NCBI GenBank assembly: GCA_022606135.1
Contig: JABYQN010000009.1
Location: 2,071,001-2,135,000, forward strand
Length of the DNA stretch: 64,000 nt
Origin: Fomes fomentarius
Lineage: Eukaryota > Basidiomycota > Agaricomycetes > Polyporales > Polyporaceae
Reading direction: 5' to 3'
Below are positions 60,770-64,000 of this stretch, one piece after another. Each line of letters begins with the position of its first letter. Within the stretch, counting starts at the first letter, position 1. Below the pieces are notes generated by a model, which was given only the letters and a program-made list of their open reading frames with translations, did no database searches and was not told where the DNA came from. The translations under genes and the position numbers were made by a program.

Positions 60770-62932
60770 TCACAACTTTGCACAAATGTCTGCTGACCCA
60801 TACACGAGCTTCCAATTCATCTCCGTCCTCCTCCTATAGTCACGCCTCGAGACTTCGATCTCCCTCTCAACCTTCGCAAGATCGCCACCTTCCACCCACC
60901 GCAAAAACGCCTCTAAGTCGACGTCACGGCTCGGCTCGAGATTGTTACACGACCAACTCGCATGCTCCAGCAGGTACAGCGCGCAAGAGATGATGGCGAA
61001 GTAGTTCAGCACGATGCAAGGGAGAAGTTCGTTCGAGGCGCTCTCGTTGAAGTATGCTGGCAGCTTGCTGAGTGCAGAAGAGAGGATTGTGATTGCGTCC
61101 CGCGAGTGCTGCTTGAGTTGAGAAGGGACCGCGGAGACAACGTCAGCCGCCCACTGCATCCAACAACGTAAGCGTATGTAGGATGATCTGGGGATCTGAT
61201 ACCTACTCCGAGGTAATAATTAACGGCCTCCGGATCCTTCGTAACTGCACGCGTGAGGTCCAGACCGCAGACGTTCGTCGTGCCTTCCCAGATCTTCTCG
61301 ACCATGGCGTCTCGGATGAGCCTAACCCAACCTCGAGGCAGTCAGTGTTTCTTCCATCATGCGGAACTTTTCACTTACCGTCCAATTCCCGTCTCCTCCA
61401 TATACCCGAGACCCCCAAGAGCGCCCATAGCTTGCTCCATGCCGGATGTCGCCCATTCCGCTGCATATGCCTTGACCGTTGGCGTCAGGAGCCTCAACCG
61501 TGCCCCCTCTTCGATGTTAGCGGTCCCACACTCGCTCTTCCCAAGCAGCACGATGGCTCCAAACGTCAGATGCGCGAGCGCACGATACAGTAATGCTATA
61601 TTCGAGAGTGCTGCTACATGCAGGGGCACATCTTTGAGCAACACAGTCCCACCCTTGACGGCACGCACGGTCGCATACGCGCGAGCGATGGCCAGACTGC
61701 GTTTCAGGGAACCCACGGAGTGCACGGCAGAGTGGATTCGAGTGATGTTGAGCATCATAGCAATGCACTTGATACCTTGATTGACCGGTCCAAGAAGCCA
61801 CGCCCGAGTTCCGCGGAGCTCAAGCTCCGCAGTCGGAACCCCGTGCGTGCCAACCTTGTTCTTGAGACGGTGCATGAAGACACCGTTAGACAAAGGGGAG
61901 GCGTACGGACCCATACGGAGTGGAACGAGGAAAAGGGAGAGGCCGCGTGAGCCCTGCGCAGTATCACTTGTGCGCGCAAGTGCGACGGCCATGTGCCCTT
62001 CAGCAGCGCTGGAGAACCACTTAAGACCGTCGAGGACGTAGGGCATCCCGAGGTCGGTGCTTCTGCGTGCCACGGGCGTAGCTTGTGTCTCTGTGAGGGA
62101 GACGTCGGACCCCCCTGGCCTCTCCGTCATCCATTGACCAGAGAGGTAAGCTGTGATAGGGTCGCGGCTGACGAACCGAGGAAGGAGCTCTGTCTTCATG
62201 GCATCAGTACCGAAGAGTTCAATCACTACAAATTGCGTGGCGTCAATAAGGCAACAGTTCCCACATGGTGCATCGTATACTGACACCTAGCAGCACCATC
62301 AGTCATTCCCATCGGGCACATTATCTGGGTAAACAAGGTATAAAAAGGACCCCAAGTCACGAGACGCAGTCTATGCTCACCGCGTGACAATCGCCCGTCA
62401 TTATGAAGGTTCGCGCAAACTGATATGTTCGGCTGTGTTCGCCGTACTTGCGTTCATATGCGATTGCCGTGTAACCTTCCTTGATAGCGAATTGCTCAAG
62501 TCGACGCCATCCTTCGGAGGTATGCAGGCGGTCGACGCGTTGACCCCATTCATTGTGCTGCACCAGTGTGGCAGGCTGCACCAGCGGCGCTAGTGGCCGA
62601 ATTTCTGTATCTCAGTATAGGTGAGGGGACATAGCCGGGAAGTACATAAGTTCATGGAAGCATACCGTTGCGTAGGACGTCTCCCAGGCGAACAAGGTCT
62701 TCATTCATCTCTCGCTCAATACTTGGTCCATCATCAGCAATACGAGTCCACAACATAACTCTTTCACTTACTGCTTGGGCAAAATTCGCCTCAACAGATC
62801 CACGAGGACAGGATCTTGCACGTAAGGATGTTCCATTGGGTACGGAGTCTAGCATGTCTGCTTCAGTATGCTGTGTGCCTCCGTGATGTTCATGGAGAAG
62901 CAAACTTGTTGGAACCCTTGGTCAATCAGCAT
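60770..62932 (-). CDS. acyl-CoA dehydrogenase, AidB-like
   Basis: Eight exons (62906-62932, 62772-62848, 62666-62721, 62381-62604, 62285-62324, 61379-62225, 61207-61321, 60770-61153) give 589 aa. It starts MLIDQGFQQTPYPMEHPYVQ, which I recall from fungal AidB-like members. FAD-fold motifs follow: CPMGMTDGAARLIELFGT, GQWMTERPGGSDVSLTET and LDGLKWFSSAAEGHMAVALART. The C-terminal helices have GGLGYMEETG, LIRDAMVEKIWEGTTNVCGLDL. This subgroup is larger than mitochondrial beta-oxidation ACADs (about 400 aa) and includes bacterial AidB of the alkylation response; the fungal substrate is unknown. No clear presequence or peroxisomal SKL end (it ends AKL, which could act as a weak PTS1-like tripeptide). 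An apparent in-frame TAG lies within the first intron, not in an exon. Confidence 0.9.
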
Positions 62933-63715
62933 CTTGTGAACCTGCGAGTCAAAAGGATGCAGAGGTGAGCGGAGGGAGATTGTAACGACGATGATGGCAA
63001 TACGAACACCGTGTGGTGGGTTTGAGATAGCGTCGGAGTCTGAGAGGGGCTGTCCATGCGCAGGGCCCAGAGACCTACATATACACTGGAGGTTCTCAGA
63101 CCGCTCAATGATTCTTCTCCATCGCTATCATGAATTCCTCGCTCAGGTTCTCATCTGAGCGAGGCGCCGACTGGACTAGTACGCCGAGGCCGCCGAGTAC
63201 TCCGTAGGAAAGATCGAAAAGCTGGAGGTTGGAACACAGCAGCAAGAAATGGTCCAGGAGATGGACGAAAGACGGAAAGATATTCAGGTAGAAGACATTG
63301 TCGTCAGTATACTTATTAGTGTATGGAGTGACAGAATGCACCTTCCCCCCGGTCGCTTATCATCATTAGACGCGCTGTCATATGGAGGTCCTGGGCGTCT
63401 CCTTATGTGATTTGAACGCCCCATTACTATCAGTTATAGCCGACCGCAGTCTCCCCTCGGTATACAGCGTATATGATCTACGGACGTGGGCGAAGCGCGA
63501 TAATATAATAAGACTGGACCTTTGTAAATAATAGCAAGGAGCTACATAGTACATACAGATGTTCCGAACTCGAGTCACACGGTCATCGGGACTAGCCGAT
63601 CCGTAAGTATGCAAGCCACCAAACAGTGACCAAACCGATGCACATGCTAATTGTCAAGAAATGCACCAAACTACGAACCACGCAAACAGCCTGAGCGCGG
63701 AGAAGTAACTTTGGA
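62933..63715. other. intergenic with ambiguous coding-like stretch
   Basis: Around 63180-63290 both strands are open. The plus strand reads as a charged coiled-coil (KIEKLEVGTQQQEMVQEMDE) and the minus strand as a hydrophobic run. Neither joins convincingly to other exons. Confidence 0.35.
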
Positions 63716-64000
63716 TCATGTCAACCTGACCCGCCTGAGCGGTTCCATCCTTGCGCCTACCCACAACCAGAAAGACCTCGAGCGGATTGTCTCAACAGTG
63801 TCAGGAGCTCCGAGGGCTACACTACCGGGGGCGACAAACTTGCAGACAAGTGGGTCGGAAGGGGAGGGAGGCGAATCCGCGTTTGAGGACTCCCCCCGTC
63901 GCTCTGCTGCCTCGGGCGATGCTGATCGACTACGAGGCACGATCTGTACAACCCCTACGCCCTCCTCGCGCGTGGCTTCGGGCAGGGTGGCCTGCTTCAT
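63716..64000 (-). CDS. partial ORF running off the right edge
   Basis: A 94-codon frame is open to the window end and stops at 63716. Its first base is the window's last, so the ATG there may be internal. Composition is Ser/Pro/Glu/Ala-rich with GVGVVQIVPRSRSASPE and CKFVAPGSVALGAPDTVETI, consistent with the disordered 3' exon of a larger gene. No family is recognised. Confidence 0.35.
   Translation of the reverse strand: MKQATLPEATREEGVGVVQIVPRSRSASPEAAERRGESSNADSPPSPSDPLVCKFVAPGSVALGAPDTVETIRSRSFWLWVGARMEPLRRVRLT

Noticed and set aside
62849..62905. Apparent in-frame TAG and frame shifts near the start of the acyl-CoA dehydrogenase
   Set aside because: The 57-bp segment is a GTTTGC...GCTAG intron. 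Removing it joins GFQQ to TPYPMEHPY in phase 0, so the gene is intact.

Overview
This window is nuclear DNA from a filamentous basidiomycete, most likely an Agaricomycete; the order cannot be fixed from sequence alone. The evidence is short GT-AG introns (about 45-75 nt, often GTRNGT donors with a CTNAC-like branch site), genes cut into as many as 20 small exons, short intergenic gaps, and the protein set itself. That set includes a Kar5 karyogamy protein, a fungal G-alpha paralogue, a PMP3 proteolipid, a DUF3433-type membrane protein and a GPI-type GH16 glucanase. I spliced the genes by hand from GT/AG sites, frame continuity and remembered family motifs. No tRNA, rRNA, CRISPR array or intact transposon was seen.

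Left part (0.5-22 kb): an HNH_2-type protein (-), a DUF3433-like membrane protein (-), the mismatch-repair gene MSH2 (-, 20 exons), PMP3 (-), a hypothetical gene (+), an atypical G-alpha subunit (-) and a LARP1-like La-motif protein (-). Middle part (23-39 kb): a short-chain dehydrogenase (+), a conserved unknown (-), adenosylhomocysteinase (-) head-to-head with a small Som1-like gene (+), a coiled-coil protein (+), and a glutathione S-transferase (-) head-to-head with KAR5 (+). Right part (39-64 kb): a giant five-CCCH-finger RBR ubiquitin ligase (+), a low-complexity basidiomycete protein (-), mitochondrial ribosome recycling factor (+) convergent with an ornithine-type mitochondrial carrier (-), a GH16 glucanase (-), a doubtful small gene (+), an MFS monocarboxylate-type transporter (-), an AidB-like acyl-CoA dehydrogenase (-) and a partial ORF at the edge (-).

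This is a housekeeping neighbourhood, not a biosynthetic or defence cluster: DNA repair, methyl cycle, mitochondrial translation and transport, cell wall, signalling and nuclear fusion genes lie side by side with no operon logic. Two short divergent promoters (AHCY/Som1 and GST/KAR5) are the closest to shared regulation.

The most notable observations are: (1) a G-alpha whose DVGGQ switch II motif reads DVAGA, so the GTPase glutamine is missing, with a His-rich insert and a GC-AG intron; (2) the CCCH fingers of the RBR ligase each sitting on their own symmetric phase-0 exon; and (3) three genes, including MSH2, each missing exactly one base, which looks like assembly error but should be checked because MSH2 loss would give a mutator.
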